Positions 12,601 through 23,412 of a DNA stretch of 64,000 bases are shown in pieces. Source of the DNA: Harmothoe impar. Taxonomy: Eukaryota > Annelida > Polychaeta > Phyllodocida > Polynoidae. Both the position numbers and the translations under genes were made by a program. The notes under the pieces were generated by a model. It searched no databases. It worked only from the letters and a program-made list of their open reading frames with translations, and was not told the origin of the DNA. Numbering within the stretch: position 1 is the first letter of the stretch; every line of letters begins with the position of its first letter. Where the stretch lies: NCBI GenBank assembly GCA_947462335.1, contig OX381707.1, positions 62,349,773 through 62,413,772 of the forward strand, given 5' to 3'.

Positions 12601-15600
12601 AGAAGCACCTAATGTGCTAGTCCTTAGTATTACTGCTAATTGTTGACTTACTTGCCGTCCGTCATGAGTGGTGCACATTGGTCTATGAAGTCTCTGAACT
12701 GGTCAGGCTGTGTCTCTGGGTCCACTACTAATTTACATTCACCACTGTAAAGCAAATTAATATTATATGGTAGCACCTTGCAGATACAGTATATTTTTTT
12801 ATATTCAATGTGTTTAAAAATATATATGAATGAGGCATAGCAAGGTAATTCAAGTTTTAAAAGATGACATAGTTATAATCTGTAAAGAAACCAAGTATTA
12901 ATACCATTACTGTTACTGTGTAGACATAATTATTATTGAACCGTGGTCATTCGGGCAGTATTTTTTATTCTACTCAGCTTTGACTCCTGAAATACAAAGT
13001 CCAAGGTCCAACAAGTGAAATAACCCCCAATACTCCCATGATGATCTGTCCATTTCTCTGCTTAAAATGTCACATACCTTATGATGAAATACATGCGCTC
13101 CGCCTTCTCTGCCTGTCGTGTGATGACATCTTCATACCTGAAGCTGGCCTTTGTCATGGCGATTGCCAAGTGTTTCTTCCACCTTTGGGCCCAGTCTCTG
13201 AAGATGGGGCATCTGTCAACAAAGTTGTACTTGTCCTCATACTCTTGTTTGACGACACGGGCCACCGATCTATGAATAAGTGAATCTTGAAATTAGGTAG
13301 TTATAGCAGAAACGGAATAAAACGCTATAGCAAGGATCCGAGGATAAGTGAGCATAATCTGTATTTAGTAGGCCTAAATAGGAGGAATTTGGTCCAAGAA
13401 AATCACCATAAGCGTGCTTAAATGTGTTTATGCCAAAACTAAATCATGCCAAATTATTATCATAGCTCATCCTCTGTAACTAGCCTTTAGCATCATAGAA
13501 ATCCATGAGTGACTCCACAACACTATTTACACATGAATGCTCTGAGTAGGCAGAACTTACCTATTGTAGAGATCTCTATGGATGACTACAAGGTCAGTTG
13601 GTTCATCGGCCACAATGGATGCTGTCCGGACGCAATCCTCACTAATCAGAGCCAACTCACCAAATGCAAAACCTTCACCTGGAAAGCCATGAACAACTGA
13701 ATTACTCAGGAGATTGGAATGAAATATATCAATATTTGATTTAATGGACTAAATTGACAAGCATGTGACATTTCCTCCTTCAGTATGCACAATTTGAAAT
13801 AATATGGAGAATTTGGAGGGCAGAGAATGGTTTTATTGAAGGGGTATACAATATCCTACTTTATTATACGATCGGGCCACTCATCGTGCTTTTTCTGTGA
13901 TATCCCCGTGCTGATATCTAGTGATATCGGCACCCTTCCGGTGGATATCAGCACGTTTCCGGTGGTCCTGAGCAATTCCGAAATTTCGTCCCCCATAAAA
14001 TCCGAGGTTCTATGGAGACTCGAACACGCTACATCAAGACTTGAAGTCCGATGTGCTAACCACCACGCCGTGAAGACGCTGGTAGAGGTGGGTGGCGAAA
14101 CAAGGAGTCTACAGGCGGATTTCCAGCCCTGTAGGACCATTATTTACCGAGTTACAGAAGAAAAGGCATTTTTTGGTATAATTTCTTTGAAAATCGATAT
14201 TTTATTTTAATTTCTTTTTTACTATAAAGGTAGTAGTTGGACTTTACTTAGCTATTTGTTAAAATAATTCTAGGGCCTTTTTTTTACATATATATATCCA
14301 CTTTAAAAAAGGTACGTTTTCACGCAGGCTCGAACCCTGGGCCTTCGGTGTGTGAGTCCGACGCCCTAGGTGCTTGGCCACAGAGGCCGCGGTACAACCG
14401 GAGGGACACCCATCCAACTTATCATGGCAGTGGGTCGGATCTAGGTCGGACCATATTGGGTCGGGTCCACGGCCGCGGTGCACCTACACTGGCACCCTGC
14501 TACTTACTCCAAGCACTGTTAGCTTATAGCAGGGAAACCATAGACTCGAGAGAGAGAGAGGTGCGGGGTAGGAGTGGGATAGGCTTACAGGGCATCATGC
14601 CGACTATTTGGGAGTGTATCAACATCATAAGGTTGGCATGATACAGTAAGGAGTTAATGAAATCGTATAATAAACCTAATATTGAATGGCTAACACCCTC
14701 ACTCGGGGCTGTATCGCTGGATATCGTCACTCGTGCTACGCACTCGTGCCGATATCCAGCGATACAGCCCCTTGTGAGGGCGTTAGCCATTCATTATTGG
14801 TTAACCATGCATTTCTTTTTCTGTCCAGCATTCTGGGGAATAAACCACCGACCTACTGCCTGTGATGCAAACTCCCAATCACTAGACCACTGCTGTATGC
14901 AGTAAGGAGCTGACCATTATAAGACATGTTGAGGCTTACCTAGAACAGAGACTTGGGTTCCCAATTGAGCTCTGGTTAATTCACTCAGAACCACTCCCTC
15001 CTCTTCTGAGTTATCCCTGATAAGTACAGCCACCGAGCCTCGTAGCACAATGTAGAAGCTAGAGAGGAAAAGGCAATAATGTAGTGGGGTTATCCTTAGT
15101 ATAGAAAATTCTAGCATTGGCTTTATCATACTGGGTTTATATCAGGTTTCTTTGTGATCAATACATCACCTGATGAAGATCAACTCCGTTCTAAACATTG
15201 TGATTTCAACCCTGCATGTACTTCTTTAAAGTAACAAAATGTCTTTTTAGAATTATTTCTGATGTTTTGGTTGTGTTTACATGTATAATTTACCATTCAA
15301 TTGATTTATTGTATAAATATAAGCATTACTATAATATTTTAATGTTATAATTATCTGTATGATGATAGATATAAACAATATACTATTAATTTCTATGGTA
15401 TGGCATATACCCAGTCAACATTGCGCAATGGGGCCCATATGTGTTTTTACCTGGGCAAGCTGATTTGCCCACCCTGGGTTTTGGTCCTTTTTGTCCAGGG
15501 CTACCAGTGGGATTCAAAGTGCCCAGCCCTAGTCCAGATTTACCACACACTATAAAAATGTACAATAAATGGTAATTTCTGGAGGGAAATCAGATGTTAG

Positions 15601-18482
15601 TATGTTTTAAAATATTTACAATGTATTTATGGAAAAAAAAGAGTTTTTGTGGGCTGACTCATCTGGGCTCCCACTGGTAGCCCTGGACAAAAAAGATCAT
15701 AACCCAGATATGGGCAAGCCCAGCGGGCCCAAGTTAAACACATATGGGCCCCGGGTACAAATGCTGACCGGATAATCTGCTGGTACCCACCTGTAGCCTT
15801 TCTCCCCTTGTACAATAACTGGTTCATTCTTCTTCTTTGTAAGGAATTCACAGTGCTTAATCACATCCAGGACTGTCTCTGAATAAGGTAAATATGGTTC
15901 ATGTTTCAACAGGTGCACTGGCGATTCTTCTAACCATATTGAACAAAATTCACATGACAATTTTCATTGTGGAATATTAAGATGACTTGAAAAAGAAGTG
16001 TGCATATAAAAAGAGTATTAAGTCAAATATTTCCATTGAGTGCACGTGTAAAATTGAAACAGCTTAAAACTGTGTATTTTAAACGTTATAGAGCATACAT
16101 CTATATGGTGTATTAACGGCCTCTTCGTCTATACATGCATGTTTACCACGATTTTACAAAATAATTTAAGACCCTATTTATCAAATCTCTACTCCGATTT
16201 ATATACATGTATAGGCACTGCAAGCAATAGTGGAGGCATTCTAGCTGTTTGCCAATGTTCATGTACAATACATATGACACTGCTATTAATTGTACACAGC
16301 ATCGTAATTCTTGGGGCAATTTATTCTGCATAATACTTAGACATGTTTCAACTTTGAGAAGGTGGGCCTTATTGTCCTTCTATGTTACTATCATAATACT
16401 ACTGTCACTGTATTCTACTTAAGACTCATTGATCAAAGTTCGTAACCTATGAAATAAACTGGAGTGTGGTTTTGCAACGTTTTCCCCTGTATATTGAATT
16501 AGGATTATATAGAGTATTGTTCCCGGGGTCGGGCTATACTTAATGATCGTACATATGGAATGGTAATTATAATAACGGGGGGGGGGGGGGGCAAGCAAAC
16601 GTCATGCAACTGCTGGGTCATATTCTCACCGTCCCTTAAAATTGTTTGGTCCGCCTTCAATTACTGTTGTCCAGATGTTTTGGCAATTTAAAAATACAGT
16701 GCCGATGTAATGGATTTTTGCCAAACAAAGATTATGAAAGTCAAACTGAAGAGCAGCCTAGTTTTTTTTTATCGGCTACATGTATTAACCTTTGCCACCC
16801 CTCAATCTTCCCCACCTAGTTGATTAATGACCAGCCCCTTAAGCTGTAACATAATCAGTTGCATGCTTCATCTCTTAATACCTCTTAACGGCATTTGTGT
16901 GATCCTATATTTGGTACTAGCCCCATGTAGTCTTACCTCAGACCACTACACTCAAAACTATACTGGTCTCATGTAAACCATAAAATAGCAACATTCGTGC
17001 TAACAATAGAACCACCACACTGTCAGAAGTAGCTGTAGCTGCACAGTGAGTTATTCTGTAGATGACTGTAGATACAGTAGTATAACTCACTGTGCAGCTA
17101 CAGCTACTTCTCACACTGCAGTATCCCCTCGTCTTAGGAAAATAGGCTCTTGACATCTCCTGACGGTTTCTTATCTAGTCTTTTTTTTCAGACCACATGG
17201 GTGTTTTCTATATGTTATCTCATTCCTGTCAGCACACCGCCGTGCGTAATCTACCACAATAAAATAAGACATTATATACAGATAGGTGGCCTAGAACAAA
17301 AACGCTATTGACAGTTTGAACTGTCAATAGCTAAATCAAGGTGGGCCGGCTATTGACAGTGCAAACTGTCAATAGTGGGATATTTTTCTCTTATTGACAG
17401 TTCAAACTGTCAAGAGTGGGATATTTTTCTCTTATTGACAGTTCAAACTGTCAATACCAGGATATTATTCCCTTATTGACAGTTCACACTGGCAATAAGA
17501 GATTCGTTTTTTCTTATTGACAGTTCCTTTTTGGAAGTGTCAATAAGAGAATTTTTTTTCCTTATTGACAGTTTGAACTGTCAATAAGGGAATTATATCC
17601 TGGTATTGACAGTTCAAACTGTCAATAAGGGAATTTTATTCTGTTATTGACAGTTCGAACTGTCAATAGTCACGGCCCTTCTGGCCATGATCAGAAAATT
17701 ATAGACAAGGGAATACATCTACTGCACTAAGAAGGGACATACCTCTTTGAAGGGCACCGAAGAGTCTTGACTTCTTGCGTACCCACGGTTCGAGCACGTT
17801 GAGTTCATCTTTGTCCCGCTCGTGGGGTGGTTTGGTAAGGCAGGCAGTCACCTTCTCATAGATAAACGCCATGCTAGTGGCCTTGGCAGGGTCGTCCGCC
17901 GAACTGGTTAAAAAATAGATATTTAGTATTTGTTATTTTCCTGGCTTATTCTATTGAAGCAATGAATTAGCACTGGCTGAAGGTGAATGGCATATGTACA
18001 TAATATTATGTCATATTTTGTGCAATCTGCTTGGATAATTGCTTCTGATTAGGTAGCGTCGACCAGAATAACCATAGCTTCTCCAGTCCATAGAGCAGGG
18101 ATCGAAGTATGCTACTGTACGATATAAACACACATTGCCTTCTCTATCACAGGCTATGCATATTTTGCACAAGGAAATATAAGTGAAGTCAATACAGGAT
18201 ATAGTGAATCAATCATTAGTACTATAAATCATTTTTCAGACAGAAAGCTGAAGTTGACACATCAAGACTTGCCTTTGGTTATTGTACTTTTACGAACGCG
18301 AGTAGCCAAGCAGAAAGGATGAAAGCGAAATATCCCTTTCCGAAAGGCTTGGCTACGCACAAATTACCTTTATGTTTATACATATACCTTTCCATGGTCA
18401 ATTTGCGAGATTTAGCAATGCAAGCGGATGTGCGAGCATAACGGTAGATAAAGAATAGAATCTTGACAAATACAATGGACAT
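9663..18482 (-). CDS. CNBD2: Cyclic nucleotide-binding domain protein, CNBD2-like, nine exons
   Basis: Exons on the minus strand: 18482-18388, 17903-17743, 15878-15791, 15058-14940, 13678-13561, 13269-13078, 12744-12652, 11190-10979, 10555-9663. Every intron is GT-AG, all phases match, and the total is 1971 bases (656 residues). An in-frame TAA lies 15 bases before the chosen ATG. The first cyclic-nucleotide-binding domain (about 88-193) keeps the phosphate-binding cassette FGELALI (160-166) with Glu162 and Arg172 in VRTAS, so it may bind cAMP or cGMP. The second (about 195-425) contains MYFIISGECKLVV and GAGQVLGDVEFLL, carries an insertion of about 70 residues rich in Arg/Lys/Gln, and has His372 where the cassette Arg should be, so ligand binding there is doubtful. 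The C-terminal 200 residues are low complexity and end in a Gly/Ala/Arg tail. Mammalian CNBD2 is a cytosolic cAMP-binding protein of the male germ line; the same role here is inferred. The large 5' neighbour is a Polinton-like insertion. Confidence 0.9.
11496..12476. mobile_element. MITE with TA target duplication, intron of CNBD2-like gene
   Basis: Terminal repeats GAGTACTGTGGGGTATTACT (11496 onward) and the matching inverted end '...agtaatacccaacggtactc' at 12476 agree at about 22 of 25 positions, and TA flanks both sides, as for Tc1/mariner-type elements. The core 'ggtattactggcacc' recurs internally near 11690 and 12075 and is followed by C-runs. There is no transposase; the element sits in the intron between exons 7 and 8. 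Confidence 0.7.
14012..14095 (-). repeat. tRNA-derived SINE head 1
   Basis: The minus strand reads an A-box (TGGTTAGCACATCGG), an anticodon-like arm and a B-box (GTTCGAGTCTC) at tRNA spacing. The acceptor stem does not close, so it is a pol III promoter relic and not a tRNA. It lies in an intron of the CNBD2-like gene. Confidence 0.65.
14321..14392 (-). repeat. tRNA-Val-like SINE head 2
   Basis: The minus strand shows an A-box-like TGGCCAAGCACCTAGG, an anticodon arm TCGGA-CTCACAC-ACCGA that places CAC (Val), and a B-box GGGTTCGAGCCTG. There is no acceptor pairing. It is probably the 5' end of a SINE transcribed toward lower coordinates within an intron. Confidence 0.65.
14684..14792. mobile_element. 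Near-perfect palindromic MITE (109 bp)
   Basis: Arms of about 42 bp, starting 'gaatggctaacaccctcac' and ending 'gagggcgttagccattc', pair almost completely around a short GC-rich centre (tcactcgtgctacgcactcg). It is intronic. RNA from either strand would form a long hairpin. Confidence 0.75.
15900..17020. other. Intron sequence, no extra feature
   Basis: Part of the large intron between exons 2 and 3 of the CNBD2-like gene. A G-run of about 15 bases lies near 16577. Overlapping short open frames show no coding character. Confidence 0.5.
17025..17111. repeat. Perfect 30-bp hairpin with 27-base loop
   Basis: Left arm 17025-17054 (agaagtagctgtagctgcac...) pairs base for base with 17082-17111, and pairing continues imperfectly outside. 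The size and loop resemble a pre-miRNA or short MITE. It is intronic in the CNBD2-like gene. Function unknown. Confidence 0.7.
17305..17668. repeat. Array of nine palindromes TTGACAGTTCAAACTGTCAA
   Basis: Nine copies of a 24-28 bp palindrome (TATTGACAGTT/AACTGTCAATA) separated by 15-25 bp spacers such as 'gtgggatatttttctc' and 'ccaggatattattccc'. The spacers themselves mirror across the centre (ccaggatattattccctta versus taagggaattatatcctgg), so the array is a nested inverted repeat. It lies about 75 bp downstream, in gene direction, of exon 2 of the CNBD2-like gene. This is not a CRISPR array: the repeats are palindromes and the host is an animal. Confidence 0.8.
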
Positions 18483-18870
18483 GGTTTCATTGATTTATCT
18501 GTATTGTCAGATGGCGTTTTCTTTAGAACACAAAACCTCCAATTCCACCCAGTCACATATCTAACTGGATAGCTTCCCTCCCATCACTGCACAGGCTTAA
18601 ACTGAGCAGCATTTCTAATTACAACCTGTGCATCACTGTATAACTAGCACTTGAATGGAGAGAGAAATATAAGAGCACGGATATAACTATGCTAACTCAT
18701 GCCAAACTATATCAAAGAGCCTGTAAGAGGTATATGTTGTATTTCATGCTTCCCAAGGGTGTATAATCGGACAATCCTCATGAGATATCATCAAGAACAT
18801 GTATTATAGATTATAAGTGCCACATTCTGATACCTCCGTCTGAATACCATCAAGATATTGGCATCATATA
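18483..18870 (-). promoter_or_regulatory. Upstream region of the CNBD2-like gene
   Basis: Only 388 bases separate the start codon from the end of the Polinton-like element. No clear TATA box is seen; any 5' UTR and core promoter must fit here, or the promoter lies in or beyond the element. Confidence 0.4.
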
Positions 18871-19570
18871 AGTAGTATTGTATGTATCGGAACGGGACTA
18901 TAGTTAAGTACTGTTTATTACTCAATCGACCTGCAGCCAATCAGAGGCCTCCCTTTTGGCGGGAAATTCAAAAGCAGCCAATGAGAGGCCTCCCTTTTGG
19001 CGGGAAATTCAAATAGGTCACGTGACCGGAAGTGACCTACTTCCGGTCACGTGACCTTTGGGCGGGAAATTCAAATAGGTCACGTGACCGGAAGTGACCT
19101 ACTTAAGAGGGTCACGTGACCACCATGTTGGCGGGAAATTCAAATAGGTCACGTGACGGGAAGTGACCTACTTAAGGGGGTCACGTGACTACTAGGTTGG
19201 CTTTCAAAATAAGTCACTTGAGATTTTGATGGATAAATAAATTTAAAAAAAGAAAAAAAAAGCAAGCTGAAAAAAGCTTGCTAAAAAATAATTTAAAAAT
19301 GTGGCTCTTTTTTTCTAGGGGGAGAGGGGCACTCTGGGGGGCACTCTTTAAGATGCATGGGGGGGGAGGGGGGGAGGGGGGGGGTTTTTTTAAGAGTGAG
19401 ACTCGCTTCTCTGCCCTCTCTAAAAGAGAGGGCAGAGAGGCGAGTCTACTTACTATGAAAGGTATCATGATCGCGTTTATGATGATGTGCATCATGATGT
19501 GACTATCTTACAACCCTATGAGAAATAAGCAAGACATGGGCGTACTTACACGGGCTATTTGTAAACTAAT
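18871..19570. repeat. Left terminal inverted repeat
   Basis: Matches 27554-28255 in reverse with very few differences over 700 bp. It contains the CCAAT/E2F/E-box cluster, a G-rich tract (19359-19384), a hairpin of about 22-bp arms around 19399-19446, and a small hairpin 'agcaagctgaaaaaagcttgct' near 19260. Confidence 0.9.
18936..19195. promoter_or_regulatory. CCAAT, E2F/CHR-like and E-box cluster in the TIR
   Basis: Within 260 bp there are two CCAAT boxes (gcagCCAATcagagg, gcagCCAATgagagg), four copies of GGCGGGAAATTCAAA and six GTCACGTGA-type E-boxes, several as full GGTCACGTGACC palindromes linked by 'ggaagtgacctactt'. GGCGGGAAA fits E2F sites, TTCAAA is the reverse of the CHR hexamer TTTGAA, and CCAAT is the NF-Y site; these co-occur in S-phase and G2/M promoters. 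The mirrored cluster in the right TIR lies at about 27930-28190. The regulatory function is inferred. Confidence 0.65.
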
Positions 19571-19731
19571 TTCTCTTGAATCTATTAACAGCTCACATTT
19601 TTTTTTCTTAGATGACATCTGACAGCTGCTTGCTAGGCTAAGATATTGTTAAATAAACAACTTGGAAAGCTAATTACAGTTTTCTGGCTTGAAATATAGT
19701 CTTTCAACAGACTTTTTTTCTCATCTTACAC

Positions 19732-20102
19732 AGAGGCAAATATCAGAGACACCCAATGGCGCTTAAACTGCTCTCAGCCAAGGGTCGGGCACTGCTGGAC
19801 TATAATAGACGGGTCAAGGACCGTTCTACTGTGGGTCAGGCTAGGTCGGACATTCAATAACGCGACTTTAGCAAAACTTGCTTGAAAGTCTGACCATGCG
19901 AGATCCTTATGCCCCAGTCTGTCAATGCTGTCCAGACTTTCAAGCAAGGTTGTCAAAGACCTACCTGTCATTGAATGTCCGACTTAACCTGCCTGACCCT
20001 CAGTAGAACGGTCCTTGACTCATCTATTATAGTCCAGCAGCGCCCGACCCTTGTATGAGAGGGGTATTGACACCATTGGCTGACTCTGATAATTCGCCTG
20101 TG
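19732..20102. mobile_element. Long-hairpin MITE, copy inside the Polinton-like element
   Basis: Inverted repeat starting 'agaggcaaatatcagagac' and ending 'ctctgataattcgcctgtg', with arms of about 150 bp holding 'gggcactgctggactataat' and its complement. A larger and better preserved copy lies at 38302-38741. It is nested in the element and has no coding capacity. Confidence 0.8.
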
Positions 20103-20194
20103 TGCACGAGGGGAGGAGAGGGTTTACAGCTTGCGCTTATAGAGCACTACTAGTGGAGGTTTGGATGAGGAGGCTATGACATATGATGTTTGTC

Positions 20195-20343
20195 TTAAAA
20201 AAATAGCCATGGCGCATGTCGATGTCGCTTAATTATGCTCATATCTCATGTCGATTTTAAGAATTGCTCATGTCACCTGTCACTGTGTTTTTCAAGCTTC
20301 ATGTCAAATGTCACTAGGCTTCATCTCGACTTTAGTGGTCCAC

Positions 20344-20345
<2 letters not shown>
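20195..20345. repeat. Inner inverted repeat, left copy
   Basis: Rich in 'catgtcgattttaagaa' and 'catgtcacctgtcact'. The region 25688-25870 carries the same sequence in reverse (cttaaaatcgacatg, agtgacaggtgacatg, ggaccgctaaatt versus ttagtggtcc). The pair frames the CTG tract and the TATA/stem-loop units and may mark an older nested element. Confidence 0.75.
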
Positions 20346-20375
<30 letters not shown>

Positions 20376-20710
20376 CGGTGCTGCTGCTTGTGCTGCTTGT
20401 GCTGCTCATGCAGCAGCTGCTGGCTGCTTGTGCTGCTGCTGCTGCTGCTGCTGACAGATGCTACTGCTTGTGCTACTGCTCGTGCAGCAGCTGCCAGCAG
20501 CTGCTGAAGCAGCTGTCAGCAGCTGCTGGCTGCTTGTGCTGCTGACAAGGTCATGGGGGCTGCTGCTGACGATGTCACGGATGCTGCTGACAAATGCTAC
20601 GGCTTGTGCTGCTCGTGCTGCTTGTGCTGCTGAAGTCGCTGCCAGCTGCTTGTGCTGCACGTGCAGCTGCTGCTGAAGCCGCTGCTAGATGCTGCTGCTT
20701 GTGCTGCACG
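20346..20710. repeat. CTG/CAG-rich trinucleotide tract
   Basis: About 365 bp of imperfect CTG repeats interrupted by GTG, CTT and CTA. Open frames read poly-Leu, poly-Cys or poly-Ala in every phase and poly-Gln/Ala on the other strand, as expected of a trinucleotide repeat and not of a gene. Several 'cagcagctgctg' palindromes are present. Confidence 0.85.
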
Positions 20711-21250
20711 AGACTGAGTAGCCGCTATTCGGCGTTTCACTCCTTATGTACCCTGTCCTAGTTAATCCTCTTAAACGGCTGAAAAGGCTCTCTCAGCACA
20801 GAGACTCTACTCAATGTAAGAGATCAGTTAAGTAAGTTTTCACATGCCACCTGACTACTGCGGGAGGGTTTAGACTTAAGCAGCTTAGTGCACACACGTG
20901 TCTGTTAGAAAAGCTACCTGCACACCTGCCTTCCTTTTTCACTAGTATTTACCCCCTGCCGACTTATAAGGCACCTATACACGCCTTCTTGCTTCTAGAG
21001 CTAAGCTGACTGGCAGCTATTTTAAAAGAGAATACTCGTTACCTGTATAACGGATAAGGGGGTTATGAGATTAGCGTGTGTATACAAAAAAAAACAAAAA
21101 AAAAAAGCTACAGGGGGCGCGTGTCTGTCTGTGAGGTAGAGACCATGTGGTAAGCGACTCAAGTGTAAAACAACAGCACCTCCTCTTGTCGCAGTGAGTG
21201 GTGTGGACGGCGGCTGGCTAGTTGAATTTAAGCGTCAGCTTGAAAGATAA

Positions 21251-21513
21251 GGCCAAATAAAAAAAAAAGGTTTGTTTCAGGTCACCCGACCAACCCTAGC
21301 AAAACAGGGTCGACCCTACGTTGTTTTTTTTTAAGCAAGTTTGAAGAAAATTTCATATTTTTATACTTTTTGGGTCATTTTTAGAATTTCCACGGAGGAT
21401 GGCTAGTACTTTCATGTTAAAAAAATAAAATAAAATAAAATAAAAATCCGACCTACCGACTCCAGTCTTTCTGCCCATGTTACTTGAAACATACCTTTTT
21501 ATTTTTTTTTGGC
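21251..21513. mobile_element. A-rich MITE with GGCC ends, copy 2
   Basis: Same family as 3877-4162: starts 'ggccaaataaaaaaaaaagg' then 'tttgtttcaggtcacccgac', and ends '...gttacttgaaacatacctttt...ttggc'. It is nested inside the Polinton-like element. Confidence 0.75.
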
Positions 21514-21777
21514 TTAATCCGTTCACGGGCTGGCGCGTCACACCTGTCGTTAATCACCCCCTGTAGTCTTTGTATACACAGGTGACTCGGCTTTATCTCT
21601 TCACCAGCTATAATCCCATATACATGTAGCGCACGTTACACTCGTTAATTCTCTTTTCATGCTGATGGATTAGGGGTGGAAGGGTTCAGGTGAAAAGCGA
21701 TTTGATTCTCTCTGGAAGAGGGTTGGAGCTCTAGGTGAAAACAAGCTTAGAACATCCAGATTAGCTGCTCTCTCGGC

Positions 21778-21786
21778 TATATAAAG
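21778..21786 (+). promoter_or_regulatory. TATA box candidate
   Basis: TATATAAAG in the context ggcTATATAAAGagcttc is a strong TATA match. Downstream at 21923 is a GTGAGT donor-like site. No coding exon or stem-loop like those of the later units follows, so the product is unknown. Confidence 0.4.
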
Positions 21787-22494
21787 AGCTTCATTTTTTC
21801 TAATCTCTGCCCACTTCGTCTTGTTGTACACTATCAGTCACGAGGCAGACGCTGGAAGTAGCAGATGTTTGCAGTATGGTTTACACAGAGGTTACCTGCT
21901 AATAGGATTTTGTCAGAATAGGGTGAGTTGCTATTAAAATGAACATTTTAAATGGGTTGTTAATATGGTATCTGATGTTAATGAGCTAACACCTAACATT
22001 GAGGATTATGACCTCCCAGAGGGGCGTCTCGCCAAATTCTCCAGTCTTGACTATAGTCTTAACTGTCTAAAGACTGTGGAGCACGTTAATGGGTGGTCTC
22101 CTTACTAATTTCACTTGACCAGGCCGGCAGGGTCAACTAGGCTAGGTAATTACAACCACAAGGGCGGCTACTCAACATGCAAGTAGACCTACTACTACGA
22201 GATTGTCTTTTGACCACTCTGCCGCCGCCTGCTAGTCTGGCGATTACATGCTCTAGTATAGTTCTCCGCTCTTTTCGTCAGATGACGCCACAATAGGGTT
22301 TTTGTACATTTCCACGATACTCGCGAACATTTTAAACGCATAATGACCTATAATAAGCAACAAAGCACACTTCTAATATATTGAATATAAGAAACATGTC
22401 AACGTTGTGTATTTCTGATAGAATGAGGCAGATTCTTTGAAATATCAACTAAACTATAGTGAGATTGAAAATACTACACCATATCTAAAGCGAT

Positions 22495-22700
22495 ATAAAA
22501 GCTATATAAAGTCAGAACCTCTGACGGATCGGTAGGATCACTCAACCATTCGTCCTCGAAAGCAACACACGGTTCCCGTCCAACAGGACTTTGAGCCTTG
22601 ACGCTTTTGAGGAGGATTGATCTCATGCTGCTTAACATGTGGTGTAATTAATCAACACCGCGGCCCCTCTTTAGGGGCCACACAATAAACAAAGAATAAA
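22495..22700 (+). ncRNA. Putative short transcript, unit A
   Basis: TATA boxes TATAAAAG and TATATAAAG at 22495-22511 predict a start near 22530-22540. The stem-loop GGCCCCT-CTTT-AGGGGCC at 22662-22679 and the tail ACACAATAAACAAAGAATAAA follow. The predicted RNA is about 145 bases. The 3' part resembles a histone mRNA end: stem starting GG, four-base loop, ACCA-like flank and a purine-rich element. It differs from the standard form by a 7-bp stem and a loop starting with C. AATAAA also occurs twice, so ordinary polyadenylation is possible. Only an eight-codon frame (ATG at 22625) precedes the stem. Confidence 0.5.
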
Positions 22701-23195
22701 AAAGGGTAGGACTTAGGTTTAAAGTGAATCTCCCAGGATTTTGGCGAGGTCGACAAAGGAGGAGATAACAGATTAAACTGCAGGAGACTATACGCAAACC
22801 TTGATACTCTCAGAGGGGGAGCTCCATATTGCGGACCTGTGGTCAAGGTAATTACAACCACAAGGGTGGCTACTCAACATGCAAGTAGACCTACTACTAC
22901 GAGATTGTCTTTTGACCACTCTGCTGCCGCCTGCTGGTCTGGCCATTACATGCTCTAGTGTAGTTCTCCGCTCTTTTCGTCAGATGACGCCACAATAGGG
23001 TTTTTGTACATTTCCACGATACTCGCGAACATTTTAAACGCATAATGACCTATAATAAGCAACAAAGCACACTTCTAATATATTGAATATAAGAAACATG
23101 TCAACGCTGTGTATTTCTGATAGAATGAGGCAGATTCTTTGAAATATCAACTAAACTATAGTGAGATTGAAAATACTACACCATATCTAAAGCGA

Positions 23196-23412
23196 TATAA
23201 AAGCTATATAAAGTCAGAACTTCTCACGGAACGGCATCTGCAACAGATCACTCAACCAGGTGTCTTGAAATGCCACACAGGGTTCCCGTCCAACAGGACT
23301 CTGAGCCTTGTCGCTTTTGAGGAAGGTTTGATCTCATGTTGCTTAACATGTGGTGTAATTAATCAACACCGCGGCCCCTCTTTAGGGGCCACACAATAAA
23401 CAAAGAATAAAA
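23196..23412 (+). ncRNA. Putative short transcript, unit B
   Basis: Same plan as unit A: TATA at 23196-23212, identical stem-loop at 23373-23390, identical ACACAATAAACAAAGAATAAA tail. A 16-codon frame starts with ATG near 23267 (MPHRVPVQQ...), and the eight-codon frame is also present. Neither matches a known family. Confidence 0.5.

Noticed and set aside
17305..17668. CRISPR array
   Set aside because: Repeats are true palindromes with mirrored spacers in an animal intron; there are no cas genes or unique equal-length spacers.
20235..20676. Poly-Cys, poly-Leu, poly-Ala and poly-Gln frames
   Set aside because: Products of the CTG/CAG tract in all frames; no flanking coding sequence.
22625..22651. 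Eight-codon peptide (ATG...TAA) conserved in the three units
   Set aside because: Length is kept but residues differ in unit C, and stretches this short occur by chance; not claimed as a gene.
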